The position numbers were made by a program, and so were the translations under genes. A model generated the notes under the pieces. That model saw only the letters and a list, made by a program, of their open reading frames with translations. It was not told the DNA's origin and did no database searches. From the NCBI RefSeq assembly GCF_013868415.1, contig NZ_JACEMT010000043.1:1-64000 (forward strand): DNA of 64,000 nucleotides, written 5' to 3'. Shown here one piece after another: positions 8,622 through 19,229 of this stretch. Numbering within the stretch: position 1 is the first letter of the stretch; every line of letters begins with the position of its first letter. Source of the DNA: Marinobacterium marinum (GTDB taxonomy: Bacteria; Pseudomonadota; Gammaproteobacteria; Pseudomonadales; Balneatricaceae).

Positions 8622-9149
8622 TCAGTCCTTCCAGTTGTTCTGTTCCGATTTGAGGTACTCGGGCACGCCGTTTTCGCTGGTGCGATCCAGTGCTCCGATG
8701 TCCAGCATGGGAGCAGCGTCCAGATGGTGGGCGCCCAGAATGTGTGATACATGCTCCAGTGCTGCAACAATCATCGACTGTTCCCAGTCATGCATATCGG
8801 CAAATTGACGAATAAAGGTGTCCTGCAGGGTGGCGGGTGCCGATTTCAGCAGTTTCAGTCCCTCATCGGTCGGGCAGGCCAGAACCTTGCGCTTGTCGGT
8901 GCTGCTGCGCTCGCGGCGTACCAGCTGTTTGCGCTCCAGGCGGTCCAGGATGCTGGTGACGGTGGCTTGAGCCAGGTTCATCTCTTTGGCCAGCATGCCG
9001 ATGGTCAGGGAGCCATTGATATGCAGAGTCTGCATGGTCAATAGCTGGGGCATGGTAAGGCCTGTCATGCGGCTCAGATGCTTGTCGTGCAGGTCGGTCG
9101 CACGGATGATCTGACGCAGTAATACAAGGGCGTCCTGGCTTTTGTCCAT
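8622..9149 (-). CDS. ectR: MarR-family regulator of ectoine synthesis (EctR/CosR type)
   Basis: The 175-residue MarR-type winged helix protein has the helix-turn-helix IGMLAKEMNLAQATVTSILD followed by the wing LVRRERSSTDKRKVLACPT. It is divergently transcribed from ectABC. This is the position and size of EctR1 in halophilic methylotrophs and of CosR in Vibrio, both known repressors of ectoine genes. The start is the ATG at 9149. An 18-bp palindrome lies between it and ectA (9237-9254). Family assignment is certain; the regulatory target is inferred from context. Confidence 0.88.
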   Translation of the reverse strand: MDKSQDALVLLRQIIRATDLHDKHLSRMTGLTMPQLLTMQTLHINGSLTIGMLAKEMNLAQATVTSILDRLERKQLVRRERSSTDKRKVLACPTDEGLKLLKSAPATLQDTFIRQFADMHDWEQSMIVAALEHVSHILGAHHLDAAPMLDIGALDRTSENGVPEYLKSEQNNWKD

Positions 9150-9236
9150 AGTGCTTGGCAGCGTCTCCGGTACAGGTGTGAGGTCTGGGGGCTTTTTAGC
9201 CTGAATTACCGGCTAATGCAAAAGGTCTTTGTCGAG

Positions 9237-9262
9237 GCAAAACAATTATTTTGCAATGCAAA
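9237..9262. promoter_or_regulatory. Overlapping palindromes, candidate EctR operator
   Basis: GCAAAA-N6-TTTTGC (9237-9254) shares its right arm with a second palindrome, TTTGC-AAT-GCAAA (9250-9262). A further TGCAAAA lies near 9217. The site sits in the divergent ectR-ectA gap, about 88 bp from ectR and 165 bp from ectA. Confidence 0.5.
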
Positions 9263-9362
9263 GCAATGGATATGTTGTTTTGTTTTCGTGTTTTTGAAGA
9301 TTTTTGCTGAATTTGGCGCTTTTTTGCTTTTAAAATCATTTGTTACACTATCCCTGCCGGGG

Positions 9363-9393
9363 TTGAAAAGTGAATTTATATATGTTTTATACT
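9363..9393 (+). promoter_or_regulatory. Possible ectA promoter
   Basis: TTGAAA at 9363-9368 and TATACT at 9388-9393 with a long 19-bp spacer, 34 bp before the ectA ATG. Suboptimal spacing would fit a salt-responsive promoter but is weak evidence. The rest of the gap (9150-9360) is AT-rich with no gene. Confidence 0.4.
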
Positions 9394-9427
9394 TAAAACC
9401 ATAGCAAAGCTAAATAAATCAAATACT

Positions 9428-11229
<1,802 letters not shown>

Positions 11230-11279
11230 GGCCCGACGTATCGCAAGCGAACAAAATCACTGGAATAAGAGTAGTAGGA

Positions 11280-11678
11280 ATGATTGTTAGAACACTGGGT
11301 GAGTGCGAAAAAAGTGAACGTCGAGTAGTATCTCAGAACTGGGAAAGTACCAGGATGCTGCTGAAAGAGGACGGTATGGGATATTCGTTCCATATCACGA
11401 CAATTTATGCCGGTACCGAAACGCATATTTGGTATCAGAACCATCTGGAATCGGTATATTGTATCAGTGGTGAAGGTGAAATCGAGGCGCTTGCTGATGG
11501 CAAGATCTATCCGATCAAACCGGGTACTCTGTATAATCTGAATGAACACGATGAGCACTTGCTGCGTGCCACCGAAGAACTGAAGCTGGCGTGTGTTTTC
11601 AACCCGCCGCTTAATGGTAAAGAAGTGCACGACGAGAATGGCGTCTATCCGCTGGAGGCGGAGACGGTCGAGGCCTGA
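11280..11678 (+). CDS. ectC: L-ectoine synthase
   Basis: EctC closes the ring of N-gamma-acetyl-diaminobutyrate to make ectoine. The 132-residue cupin begins [10 protein letters not shown] and has the metal-binding and substrate strands [20 protein letters not shown] and [17 protein letters not shown], all typical. Length matches the family. It lies 50 bp after ectB with AGTAGGA as ribosome site. No ectD (ectoine hydroxylase) follows in this cluster, so the operon as seen makes ectoine but not hydroxyectoine. Confidence 0.97.
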   Translation: MIVRTLGECEKSERRVVSQNWESTRMLLKEDGMGYSFHITTIYAGTETHIWYQNHLESVYCISGEGEIEALADGKIYPIKPGTLYNLNEHDEHLLRATEELKLACVFNPPLNGKEVHDENGVYPLEAETVEA

Positions 11679-11693
11679 TGACCTTTTGGGTGC

Positions 11694-11720
11694 AACATGC
11701 CGGCCATGAGCCGGCATGTT
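11694..11720 (+). terminator. Hairpin between ectC and ask
   Basis: AACATGCCGGC-CATGA-GCCGGCATGTT, a perfect 11-bp stem followed by only TGTATCTTG. A poor U-tract suggests partial termination or mRNA processing that would lower ask relative to ectABC. Confidence 0.5.
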
Positions 11721-11784
11721 TGTATCTTGACCACCCTTTGCCATTCAGGGGCAGCAATACACGAAAGAGCCAACAGGATATAAC

Positions 11785-13215
11785 ATGCATACAGTAGAGA
11801 AGATCGGCGGTACCTCAATGAGTCGCTTTCGCGAGCTGATGGATACCATTCTTATTGGTGAGCGTACGGGAGAGGAATTGTACAACCGCATCTTCGTTGT
11901 TTCCGCTTACGGCGGTATTACCAACCTGTTGCTTGAGCACAAGAAAACCGGCGAGCCGGGAGTTTATGCGCGTTTTGCCAATGCCGAAAGCGAAGGTGTC
12001 TGGCGTGAGACGCTGGATGATGTACGTGCCCGAATGCTGGAGATCAACCTTGAGTTGTTTGGTGATGCGGTTGAGCGTGCCGAAGCGGATCGCTTCATTA
12101 CCCGTCGTATTGCCGATGTTGAGAGTATCATGCTGAGCCTGGAACAACTGTGTTCGAATGGCCACTTTCAGCTTGATGAGCACCTGATGAAGGTGCGTGA
12201 AATGTTGGCTGCAATCGGTGAAGCACATAGTGCACACAATAGTGTGTTGGCGTTGCGGAAAGAGGGCGTCAATGCGCGTTTTGTGGATCTTTCGGGCTGG
12301 GATCAGCCGAAGCCGCTGCCTTTTGACGAGATGATCGAGACCAGTTTTCAAGGGATCGATATGAGCAGTGAAATGCCGATTGTCACTGGTTACACTCACT
12401 GTAGCGAAGGCCTGATGCGGACCTTTGACCGTGGCTACAGCGAGATGACGTTCAGCAAAATCGCGACCAAGACTGGTGCGCGTGAGGCGGTGATTCACAA
12501 AGAGTTTCATTTGAGCACCGCTGATCCGGGTATCGTGGGTCTGGATAAGGTGGTTACCATTGGTCGCACCAACTATGACGTCGCTGACCAGTTGTCGAAT
12601 CTGGGGATGGAGGCGATTCACCCGAAGGCGGCCAAGGGGTTGCGTCAGCAGGATATCGAATTGCGTATCAAAAACGCATTTGAGCCGGATCATGCGGGGA
12701 CTGTTATCAGTACGGATTACTGCAGCGAAGAGCCACGCGTTGAGATTATCGCGGGCCGTCCCAATGTATTTGCAATCGAGATTTTTGATCAGGATATGTT
12801 GGGTGAAGCCAAGTACGATATCGAATTGTTGAGGCTGCTGAGTGATCTGCGCCTGTATGTGGTGAATCGTGATTCTGATGCGAACAGTATCACTTACTTT
12901 GTGGCGGGTTCGCGCAAGATGGTGAATCGGGCCCAGCGTCTGATCGGTGAAAAATTTGATGGGGCTGAAGTGGCGTTGCATAAGGTTGCGATGGTGTCGG
13001 CAATCGGTTCCAATCTGAAAGTGCCCGGGATTTTGGCCAAGACAGCGACAGCATTGGCAGAAGCCGGGATTAGTGTGCAGGCATTGCATCAGTCGATGCG
13101 CCAGGTAGAGATGCAGTGTATCGTCAAGCAGGATGATTACGAGCCTGCGGTGCGCGCCATGCATTGTGCCCTGATCGAGCAGGAAGGGCATGGTGACGTG
13201 ATTTGCGCCGCTTGA
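11785..13215 (+). CDS. ask_ect: Ectoine-specific aspartate kinase
   Basis: Ask_Ect phosphorylates aspartate to feed ectoine synthesis and belongs to a specialised aspartokinase branch that is not shut down by lysine or threonine like the general enzymes. The 476-residue product starts MHTVEKIGGTSMSRF, the aspartokinase KxGGTS motif, has FVVSAYGGITNLLL, and ends with two ACT regulatory domains from about residue 325 (for example VAMVSAIGSNLKVPGILAKT). It sits in the classic ectABC-ask order, about 105 bp after ectC behind a hairpin. The downstream terminator closes the operon. Confidence 0.95.
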   Translation: MHTVEKIGGTSMSRFRELMDTILIGERTGEELYNRIFVVSAYGGITNLLLEHKKTGEPGVYARFANAESEGVWRETLDDVRARMLEINLELFGDAVERAEADRFITRRIADVESIMLSLEQLCSNGHFQLDEHLMKVREMLAAIGEAHSAHNSVLALRKEGVNARFVDLSGWDQPKPLPFDEMIETSFQGIDMSSEMPIVTGYTHCSEGLMRTFDRGYSEMTFSKIATKTGAREAVIHKEFHLSTADPGIVGLDKVVTIGRTNYDVADQLSNLGMEAIHPKAAKGLRQQDIELRIKNAFEPDHAGTVISTDYCSEEPRVEIIAGRPNVFAIEIFDQDMLGEAKYDIELLRLLSDLRLYVVNRDSDANSITYFVAGSRKMVNRAQRLIGEKFDGAEVALHKVAMVSAIGSNLKVPGILAKTATALAEAGISVQALHQSMRQVEMQCIVKQDDYEPAVRAMHCALIEQEGHGDVICAA

Positions 13216-13271
13216 AGTGAGTGATCGATAAAGGGCTTTTTCATCCTGGGAAAGCCCGGCTGCGATACATG

Positions 13272-13297
13272 AAGTGCCGGTTATTGCCGGCACTTTT
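13272..13297 (+). terminator. Terminator of the ectABC-ask operon
   Basis: AAGTGCCGG-TTATTG-CCGGCACTT followed by TTC; 9-bp GC-rich stem with a short T-run. Confidence 0.8.
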
Positions 13298-13353
13298 CGT
13301 ATCAGCCATGCGCTGGCCGACAGAGTCTTGCAATCTACCGTCGGCTGTTTGAG

Positions 13354-13566
13354 TCATTCGCGAAAGTGGTCGAAATCATCGTATATGTCGTTGATTTGTT
13401 GTTTGAGTCGGCGATCTTCCATGAAGTCTTCGATCTGGCGGCGACGTTTGCCGTTATACTTCACCCGGCTTCGGCTGACCTCCTCTTCTTCGTTGAACTG
13501 TTCATTCCAGTCGCCCAGTTCGTCATCGGCTACTTGATCGACACGGATTTTGGTGCCCATCGTCAT
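13354..13566 (-). CDS. Small acidic/basic protein, PA3496-like
   Basis: The roughly 70-residue protein has an acidic N-terminal half (DQVADDELGDWNEQFNEEEE) and a basic helical segment (KRRRQIEDFMEDRRLKQQ). The RR-IEDF-E-RRLK pattern resembles small conserved proteins annotated as PA3496 family in pseudomonads, with no established mechanism. No signal peptide or membrane segment is visible. The start is uncertain: GTG 13575, ATG 13566 and ATG 13560 are in frame; GAGAG at 13573-13569 best serves the ATG at 13560 and is close for 13566. It stands alone between the ectoine operon and phaC. Confidence 0.6.
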   Translation of the reverse strand: MTMGTKIRVDQVADDELGDWNEQFNEEEEVSRSRVKYNGKRRRQIEDFMEDRRLKQQINDIYDDFDHFRE

Positions 13567-13760
13567 TACTCTCACAAAAAGTTTTCGGGAGCGGCAGGGC
13601 CGCGATCATGATGGACGAGGGAAGGGTGCGAGTGCAGGAAGCACGAGGTTTTGCGCCCTTGGATGATGCCCTCATCCAAGCGCGAATATAGTTCAGTCTT
13701 GAGTCGGCTTCAAAATAAAAAATTCCTATCATGAATGGAAAAAATCGGATTTAAATCAAT

Positions 13761-13795
13761 CGATCGCGCCATGGTCTGGCGCGACCGATCGAGGA
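13761..13795 (-). terminator. Hairpin downstream of phaC
   Basis: CGATCGCGCC and GGCGCGA-CCGATCG form an imperfect stem just after the phaC stop on the minus strand. A T-run occurs only about 15-20 bases further on (13739-13745), so this is not a classic intrinsic terminator. The region 13576-13800 holds no gene that I can support. Confidence 0.4.
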
Positions 13796-13806
13796 GGTGC
13801 CAATGG

Positions 13807-15543
13807 TCAGCGCTCAAATACGTAGGTACCCGGTGCCGGGCCTATGGCGGGGTAGCCGGCATCGGTATTGCCGGTGGCAGGGGGGGTGACCTGGGTGGAG
13901 CTGTGTTTGGCCAGCCATTCGACCCAGGGTTCCCACCAGGAGCCTTCCTTGCTGTCGTGGCGGACTAGCCAGTCATCGGCCGGAATGTGCTTGTCCTTGG
14001 CAGTTTGTACGCCAAGCTGGTAGCTGCGGCGGGGGTGTCCGGGTTCGCTGACAATTCCGGCATTGTGGCCGCCGCTGGTCAGGGCGAAGGTAACTTCGGT
14101 ATTCATCAGGTCGTGGAGTTTGTACACCGAACGCCAGGGCGCTACGTGGTCTTTTTGGGTTGCAACACAGAACACTGGGACGCGGATGTCTCGCAGTGAG
14201 ATCGGGCGGTCACCCACGCGAAAACGACCGCTGGCCAGGTCGTTATTCAGGAACAGTCGGCGCAAATATTCGGAATGCATCTTGTAGGGCATGCGGGTTG
14301 AGTCGGCATTCCAGGCCATAAGGTCGTTCATGCGCGGACTTTCGCCGAGCAGATATTCACTGACCAGGCGTGACCAAAGCAGGTCGTAGGAGCGCAGCAG
14401 TGTAAAGGCTCCAGCCATTTGCTGAGTATCCAGATAGCCTTTGTCCCACATAATGTCTTCCATGTAACTGAGCTGACTTTCGTCAATGAACAACATCAGC
14501 TCGCCGGCTTCGGTAAAGTCGGTCTGTGCGGTGAACAGAGTCAGGGACTGCAGGCGGTCGTCATTATCGCGAGCCATGGCGGCGGCGGCGATCGTCGCCA
14601 GAGTACCGCCCAGGCAATAGCCGACCAGGTGTACCTTGCGTTCGGGGACGACGGCATTGATGACGCGCAGTGCATCCATCACGCCTCGGCGCAGATAATC
14701 GCCCATGCCCATATCGCGATCACGCGCATCGGGGTTGTGCCATGAGATCATGAAGACGGTGTGGCCTTTGTCGACCAGATAGCGCACCATGGAGTTGTGT
14801 TCGGACAGATCAAGAATGTAGTACTTCATGATCCAGGCGGGGGTGATCAGGATCGGTTCAGCCGCGACCTTATCTGTCGTGGGCGAGTATTGAATCAGTT
14901 CGATCAAGCGGTTGCGGAACACGACTTTGCCGGGTGTCATGGCCAGATTCTTGCCGGCTGCGTAGGGCAAACTGTCAGGGTCGGCTTCATCCAGAAGGGA
15001 GTGCTGAATATCGTCAAGCAGGTTTTGCAGGCCGTTGGCGAGGCTTTGTCCGCCCGTTTGGACGGCCTTCTCCACCACCAGAGGGTTGGTCATCGGGTAG
15101 TTGGTGGGTGAGAACATGTCCAGCCATTGGCGGGCGGCAAAGGAAACAACATTTTCATGATGTTTGGCAACGCCGGGAATGCCGGTTGTGGCATAGTGCC
15201 ACCACTGCTCCTGCAGCAGAAAACTTTGTGCCATGACGTTGTACGGGAAGCGTTTCCAGGCGTCATCTGCAAAGCGACGGTCGCCCGGCAGGGGCGAAAT
15301 AAAGGGCGGAGCGTCACTGTCGAGGCTGGCGCGTGCGGCCCACAAAGTGAAGGCGCTGCATTTGCGCAGTGTGTTTTCGAGCATTTCGTTGATTTTGCCT
15401 GGCGAGTGGCTGGTGTGTGTCAGCCAGTCCAGATACGCCAGGGTCAAAGAAGCGGGAGAGAGGCCCTGGGTGTAGCGGCCCTCGATGGCATGGATAACTC
15501 GGTCTATGCTGTTTTTGATACTGGGGAGGGGCATGCGCGTCAT
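13807..15543 (-). CDS. phaC: Polyhydroxyalkanoate synthase (PhaC family)
   Basis: PhaC polymerises 3-hydroxyacyl-CoA into storage polyester on granule surfaces. The 578-residue protein has the short PhaC N-terminal domain (RVIHAIEGRYTQGLSPASL), then the alpha/beta-hydrolase core with the nucleophile motif GYCLGG (GxCxG, cysteine in place of serine), a WHNPD segment and the C-terminal catalytic histidine in TSGGHNAGIVS. The ATG at 15543 follows GCAAGGAGATCAAG; an upstream in-frame extension of 25 codons is unlikely. No phaA, phaB or phasin gene is adjacent. Length is that of class I enzymes. Confidence 0.92.
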   Translation of the reverse strand: MTRMPLPSIKNSIDRVIHAIEGRYTQGLSPASLTLAYLDWLTHTSHSPGKINEMLENTLRKCSAFTLWAARASLDSDAPPFISPLPGDRRFADDAWKRFPYNVMAQSFLLQEQWWHYATTGIPGVAKHHENVVSFAARQWLDMFSPTNYPMTNPLVVEKAVQTGGQSLANGLQNLLDDIQHSLLDEADPDSLPYAAGKNLAMTPGKVVFRNRLIELIQYSPTTDKVAAEPILITPAWIMKYYILDLSEHNSMVRYLVDKGHTVFMISWHNPDARDRDMGMGDYLRRGVMDALRVINAVVPERKVHLVGYCLGGTLATIAAAAMARDNDDRLQSLTLFTAQTDFTEAGELMLFIDESQLSYMEDIMWDKGYLDTQQMAGAFTLLRSYDLLWSRLVSEYLLGESPRMNDLMAWNADSTRMPYKMHSEYLRRLFLNNDLASGRFRVGDRPISLRDIRVPVFCVATQKDHVAPWRSVYKLHDLMNTEVTFALTSGGHNAGIVSEPGHPRRSYQLGVQTAKDKHIPADDWLVRHDSKEGSWWEPWVEWLAKHSSTQVTPPATGNTDAGYPAIGPAPGTYVFER

Positions 15544-15695
15544 CTTGATCTCCTTGCTCTGGCAATCACTCTTCGGTCTTGGGCGTGTAGCGCCGATCGA
15601 ATGATGGGTCAGGGGCAACGTGTGCCGAAAGTCCTATTGTGTATTACATTGAAAACTGTCTTTTGCTGCAGGTGCGAAAAATATAGAATACGCTA

Positions 15696-15712
15696 TCAGG
15701 TATGACACCTGA
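15696..15712. promoter_or_regulatory. Palindrome upstream of pat
   Basis: TCAGGT-N5-ACCTGA lies about 37 bp before the pat start and just after a TATAGAAT -10-like element near 15682. A position over the transcription start suits a repressor site. No regulator gene is adjacent. Confidence 0.35.
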
Positions 15713-15748
15713 AAGAAAACAGATTCGGTCAATAAAGGAACTCACTGA

Positions 15749-18484
15749 GTGTCGACAAAATACCTCAAGCGTTTTTTCAAGCCACAATCCATTGCTGTGT
15801 TCGGAGCATCTGAGCGTGAGGACAGCCTGGGAGGCGTGGTACTGCATAACCTGCTTGATAGTCAGTATCCGGGCAAGCTAATGGCAGTGAATGCGCAGGG
15901 GTATGGCGAAGTGCACGGCGTTCAGTGTTACCGGGGCGTGGCTGACCTGCCTGAAATGCCGGATCTGGCGATTATCTGCACTCCGCCTGACAGTGTGGCT
16001 GGCATTATTCGCAAGCTCGGGGCCAATATGGTCAAGGCGGCCATGATTCTGACGGGTGGGTTGAACGACAGCACTAGCCCCCGCAGTCAGTCATTGCGTG
16101 AGGAAGTGCGTGAGGCTGCACGTCCTTACGGTATTCGCATTCTCGGCCCCGACTGCATGGGGCTGCTGGTGCCGGGTTCGAACATGAATGCCAGTTATGC
16201 CCACGTCAATATTCGCAAGGGCAAGGTGGCTTACGTCGGTCAATCAGGCTTGCTGGGGACTGCGATGATCGACTGGGCCAGTGGTCAGGAAATCGGCTTT
16301 TCCCACTTTCTGACGCTGGGAGAGGGAGTGGACGTGGATCTTCCGGCCATCGTTGATTACCTGTCCAAAGAGCCGGCAACCCAGGCTATTTTGCTGCAAA
16401 TGGATCGTATTATCGGCACTTCGCGCAACTTTGTTTCTGCCGTGCGCGCTGCGTCTCGCAATAAGCTGGTTCTGGTTCTCAAGTCCAATATTATCCAGGA
16501 TGGCCGTTACTCCATCGATCTGGCACCCGGCATTGATGATGAAGATCGGGTGTACGATGCGGCTTTGCGCCGGGCGGGTGCGGTGCGGGTCGAAACATCG
16601 GACCAGCTGTTCAATGCGTTGGAAACCCTGTCACGGATGAAGCCCATGCGAGGCGAGCGGCTGGCGATTGTCTGTAATGGCATGGGGCCCAATGCGCTGG
16701 CCAATGACCGTTTGCTGCGTAAACGGGGCAAACTGGCCGAAATTACAGAAGAAACCCGAGAAAGTCTGGCTCGGCTCTTGCCGCCAAGCTGGAACGGTCG
16801 AACTCCAGTCGATTTGAATGCGGATGCCACACCTGAACGTTTTGCCGAGGTCACACGTTTGTTGACCAAGGACCCAAATGTGGATGCCGTTCTTGTAATC
16901 CATGCGCCTACGCGTATGGCCGCCAGTGTGGCGACTGCCGATGAAGTGATCAAAGTGGCGCGTAAAACGCCCCGCAACGTCTTGACGTGCTGGATGGGGC
17001 GTTATTCGGCTATTGCGGCTCGTAATCACTGTAACGCGGCGGGTATTCCCACGTTTATGACGCCGGAAGAATCGGTGGATGCGTTTATGCAGATGGTGGA
17101 ATACCATCGCAACCAGGCTGCCATGCGGCAAACCCCTGCGCCTTTCCATCTGCATAACCTGCCCAACCGCAAGCAGGCCAGGCAGATGTTGCAGCAGGCG
17201 CGGGCCGAGGGGCGTGATTATCTGACGCATGCGGAGTCATGCCGGTTGCTGGATTTGTATGAGATTCCCACGCCGAACACCGGCTATGCCGACGATATTG
17301 CGGGAGTCGTGGATATTGCACGCCAGATGGGCGGTTCCGTCGCAGTCAAGGCGTTGCACCGAGACAATATCTATCCGTTTTGCTACGACAGCACGGGGCA
17401 TCAACGCTGGCGTGATCTGGCGCTGGATCTGTACTCGATCAGCGAGGTCCGCCACGCCACGACCAAACTGGCCTATCGGGTAGGTGAGCGTTACCCCGCG
17501 GAAGAGGCGCACGGATTCGTCGTACAGCAGATGAAACGTGGCTTTCAGTCCATGCAGGTGAATGTGGGCATTACGCGTGATCCTGTATTCGGCCCGCTAA
17601 TTCTGTTTGGAGTCGGCGGGTACACCATTGACGTGTTGGCAGATCGAAATATCATGCTGCCGCCGTTGAATTTTGCGCTGGCACGCCAGTTGGTTAAACG
17701 ATCACGTGTTTATAACATCATTGCCGAAAACAGTTATCAGGTTGAGCGTGATGTGGATCACTTGTGTGAGATGCTGATCCGGCTGTCGGAGATGGCGGTG
17801 GATCTGCCCGAATTGAAGTGCCTGGAAATTAACCCGTTGCTGTTGAATAAACGTGGCCTGTTGGCGGTGGACTGCGCCGTTTCGGTCGGAGAACCGGCGC
17901 AATTGTCGATATCACCCTATCCCGAGTATTTGACCGAAGAGGTTACGCTGAAGCGCTCGGGGCGTCGGGCAACGCTGAGGGCGATACGGGGTGAAGATGA
18001 GCCTGCGCACTTGGAATTTTTTAATCATTTGAGCCCGGAATCCATACGCTTGCGCTATTTTTACAGCCGGGGCGTGCCGACACATGTGGAACTGGCGACC
18101 TGGACCCAGATCGATTACGATCGCGAGATGGCGTTTATCGTAACGGCACCGAAACTTAGTGGTGCGGGATTCGAGACGCTGGGAGTAGTGCGTGCGGTAA
18201 CCGATGCTGATAATGTACGCAGCGAATTTTCGATTGTTGTACGCGATGATATGCAGGGCGAAGGGCTGGGCGTAATGCTGATGCAGAAAACGCTCGACTA
18301 CTGCCGCGCTCGGGGCACACTGCAGCTGGTCGGTTCGACTATGCCATCCAACAAGGGCATGCAGGGTCTGGCGCGCAAATTGGGTTTCAAGATCAGCTAC
18401 AACATGGAAGAGGATGTGGTAGATATGAAAATGATGCTCAATGAGCCTACCGAAGACTGGCAGACCTACCGTTTGCAACACTGA
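15749..18484 (+). CDS. pat: Pat-type protein lysine acetyltransferase (acyl-CoA synthetase NDP-forming/GNAT fusion)
   Basis: The 911-residue protein fuses an inactive NDP-forming acyl-CoA synthetase to a C-terminal GNAT domain, as in Pat of Salmonella and PatZ/YfiQ of E. coli, which acetylate and switch off acetyl-CoA synthetase. Order: CoA-binding Rossmann domain (about 8-130, FGASEREDSLGG), ligase domains (150-460, YVGQSGLLGTAMIDW), ATP-grasp-like domain (480-700) and GNAT (about 735-895, with VRDDMQGEGLGVMLMQKTLD as the acetyl-CoA loop). The start is GTG at 15749 with AAAGGAAC upstream; no ATG fits. A terminator follows directly. Confidence 0.92.
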   Translation: MSTKYLKRFFKPQSIAVFGASEREDSLGGVVLHNLLDSQYPGKLMAVNAQGYGEVHGVQCYRGVADLPEMPDLAIICTPPDSVAGIIRKLGANMVKAAMILTGGLNDSTSPRSQSLREEVREAARPYGIRILGPDCMGLLVPGSNMNASYAHVNIRKGKVAYVGQSGLLGTAMIDWASGQEIGFSHFLTLGEGVDVDLPAIVDYLSKEPATQAILLQMDRIIGTSRNFVSAVRAASRNKLVLVLKSNIIQDGRYSIDLAPGIDDEDRVYDAALRRAGAVRVETSDQLFNALETLSRMKPMRGERLAIVCNGMGPNALANDRLLRKRGKLAEITEETRESLARLLPPSWNGRTPVDLNADATPERFAEVTRLLTKDPNVDAVLVIHAPTRMAASVATADEVIKVARKTPRNVLTCWMGRYSAIAARNHCNAAGIPTFMTPEESVDAFMQMVEYHRNQAAMRQTPAPFHLHNLPNRKQARQMLQQARAEGRDYLTHAESCRLLDLYEIPTPNTGYADDIAGVVDIARQMGGSVAVKALHRDNIYPFCYDSTGHQRWRDLALDLYSISEVRHATTKLAYRVGERYPAEEAHGFVVQQMKRGFQSMQVNVGITRDPVFGPLILFGVGGYTIDVLADRNIMLPPLNFALARQLVKRSRVYNIIAENSYQVERDVDHLCEMLIRLSEMAVDLPELKCLEINPLLLNKRGLLAVDCAVSVGEPAQLSISPYPEYLTEEVTLKRSGRRATLRAIRGEDEPAHLEFFNHLSPESIRLRYFYSRGVPTHVELATWTQIDYDREMAFIVTAPKLSGAGFETLGVVRAVTDADNVRSEFSIVVRDDMQGEGLGVMLMQKTLDYCRARGTLQLVGSTMPSNKGMQGLARKLGFKISYNMEEDVVDMKMMLNEPTEDWQTYRLQH

Positions 18485-18504
18485 TCATAATCCTGTTTGA
18501 CGGT

Positions 18505-18528
18505 TGCCGCCGGCTTGGCGGCATTTTT
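18505..18528 (+). terminator. Terminator of pat
   Basis: TGCCGCC-GGCTT-GGCGGCA followed by TTTTT. It ends 6 bases before the azlC start codon. Confidence 0.88.
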
Positions 18529-18533
18529 ATCGT

Positions 18534-19229
18534 ATGAATCCTGAATCTGATACATCAGCGCTGCGCTTATCGTTGCCGGTGCTTTTTGGTTATATACCCT
18601 TGGGCGCTGCATTTGGTGTCATGTTTTCCGAACTGGGCTATCACTGGTTGTATGCAACCCTGATGGGAGTTGTGATCTATGCCGGTGCCGGCCAGTTTCT
18701 GGCCGTGGGGCTATTGGCCAACCACGCGGGACTGGTTGAGGTTTTCGTGGCGACTCTCTTGTTGAATGCCCGACATATGGTCTATGGCCTGTCGCTGTTG
18801 AGCAGCCTGAAGTTGAATGGCTCGCGTCGCTGGTACCTGATCTATGCATTGACCGATGAAACCTATTCGTTGCTGACCATGCTGCGCACGTCCTGTGACG
18901 AGCTGCGGTCACAGTTGCAATTTCGTATCGCTGCGCTTAACCATCTGTACTGGGTGATGGGTTGTACATTGGGTGCCTGGCTGGGTGGTCAGATCGAGTT
19001 TTCGACAGCGGGTATCGAGTTTACGTTGCCAGCTCTGTTTCTGGTATTGGCGCTCGAGCAGTATCGCGCCGTGCGCCGGCCGCGCGTATTTTTGCTTGCA
19101 TTACTGATCGGTATTGCAGCGTTGCTGATCAGTTCGGACAATATGCTGATGCTGTCCATTGCTATGGCGGTGTCGTTGCTGGTGATGGCGAAGGGAGGTG
19201 TCGAGTGGAATCGGTTGCGTATCTTCTGA
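18534..19229 (+). CDS. azlC: AzlC-family branched-chain amino acid exporter, large subunit
   Basis: AzlC/BrnF is the larger membrane subunit of a two-part exporter for branched-chain amino acids and analogues. The 231-residue protein has about six hydrophobic segments and the family motif FGYIPLGAAFGVMFSELG, then GAGQFLAVGLL and LLNARHMVYG. The ATG at 18534 gives the normal N-terminus; an upstream TTG would start inside the terminator hairpin. The ATG follows the pat T-run by a few bases and has no clear ribosome site, so translation may be weak or coupled to read-through. It overlaps azlD by 25 bp. Confidence 0.88.
   Translation: MNPESDTSALRLSLPVLFGYIPLGAAFGVMFSELGYHWLYATLMGVVIYAGAGQFLAVGLLANHAGLVEVFVATLLLNARHMVYGLSLLSSLKLNGSRRWYLIYALTDETYSLLTMLRTSCDELRSQLQFRIAALNHLYWVMGCTLGAWLGGQIEFSTAGIEFTLPALFLVLALEQYRAVRRPRVFLLALLIGIAALLISSDNMLMLSIAMAVSLLVMAKGGVEWNRLRIF

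Noticed and set aside
11815-13293. 492-codon open frame antisense to the aspartokinase gene
   Set aside because: Opposite strand of a clear ask_ect gene; residue composition is shadow-like (rich in His, Arg, Thr) with no domain.
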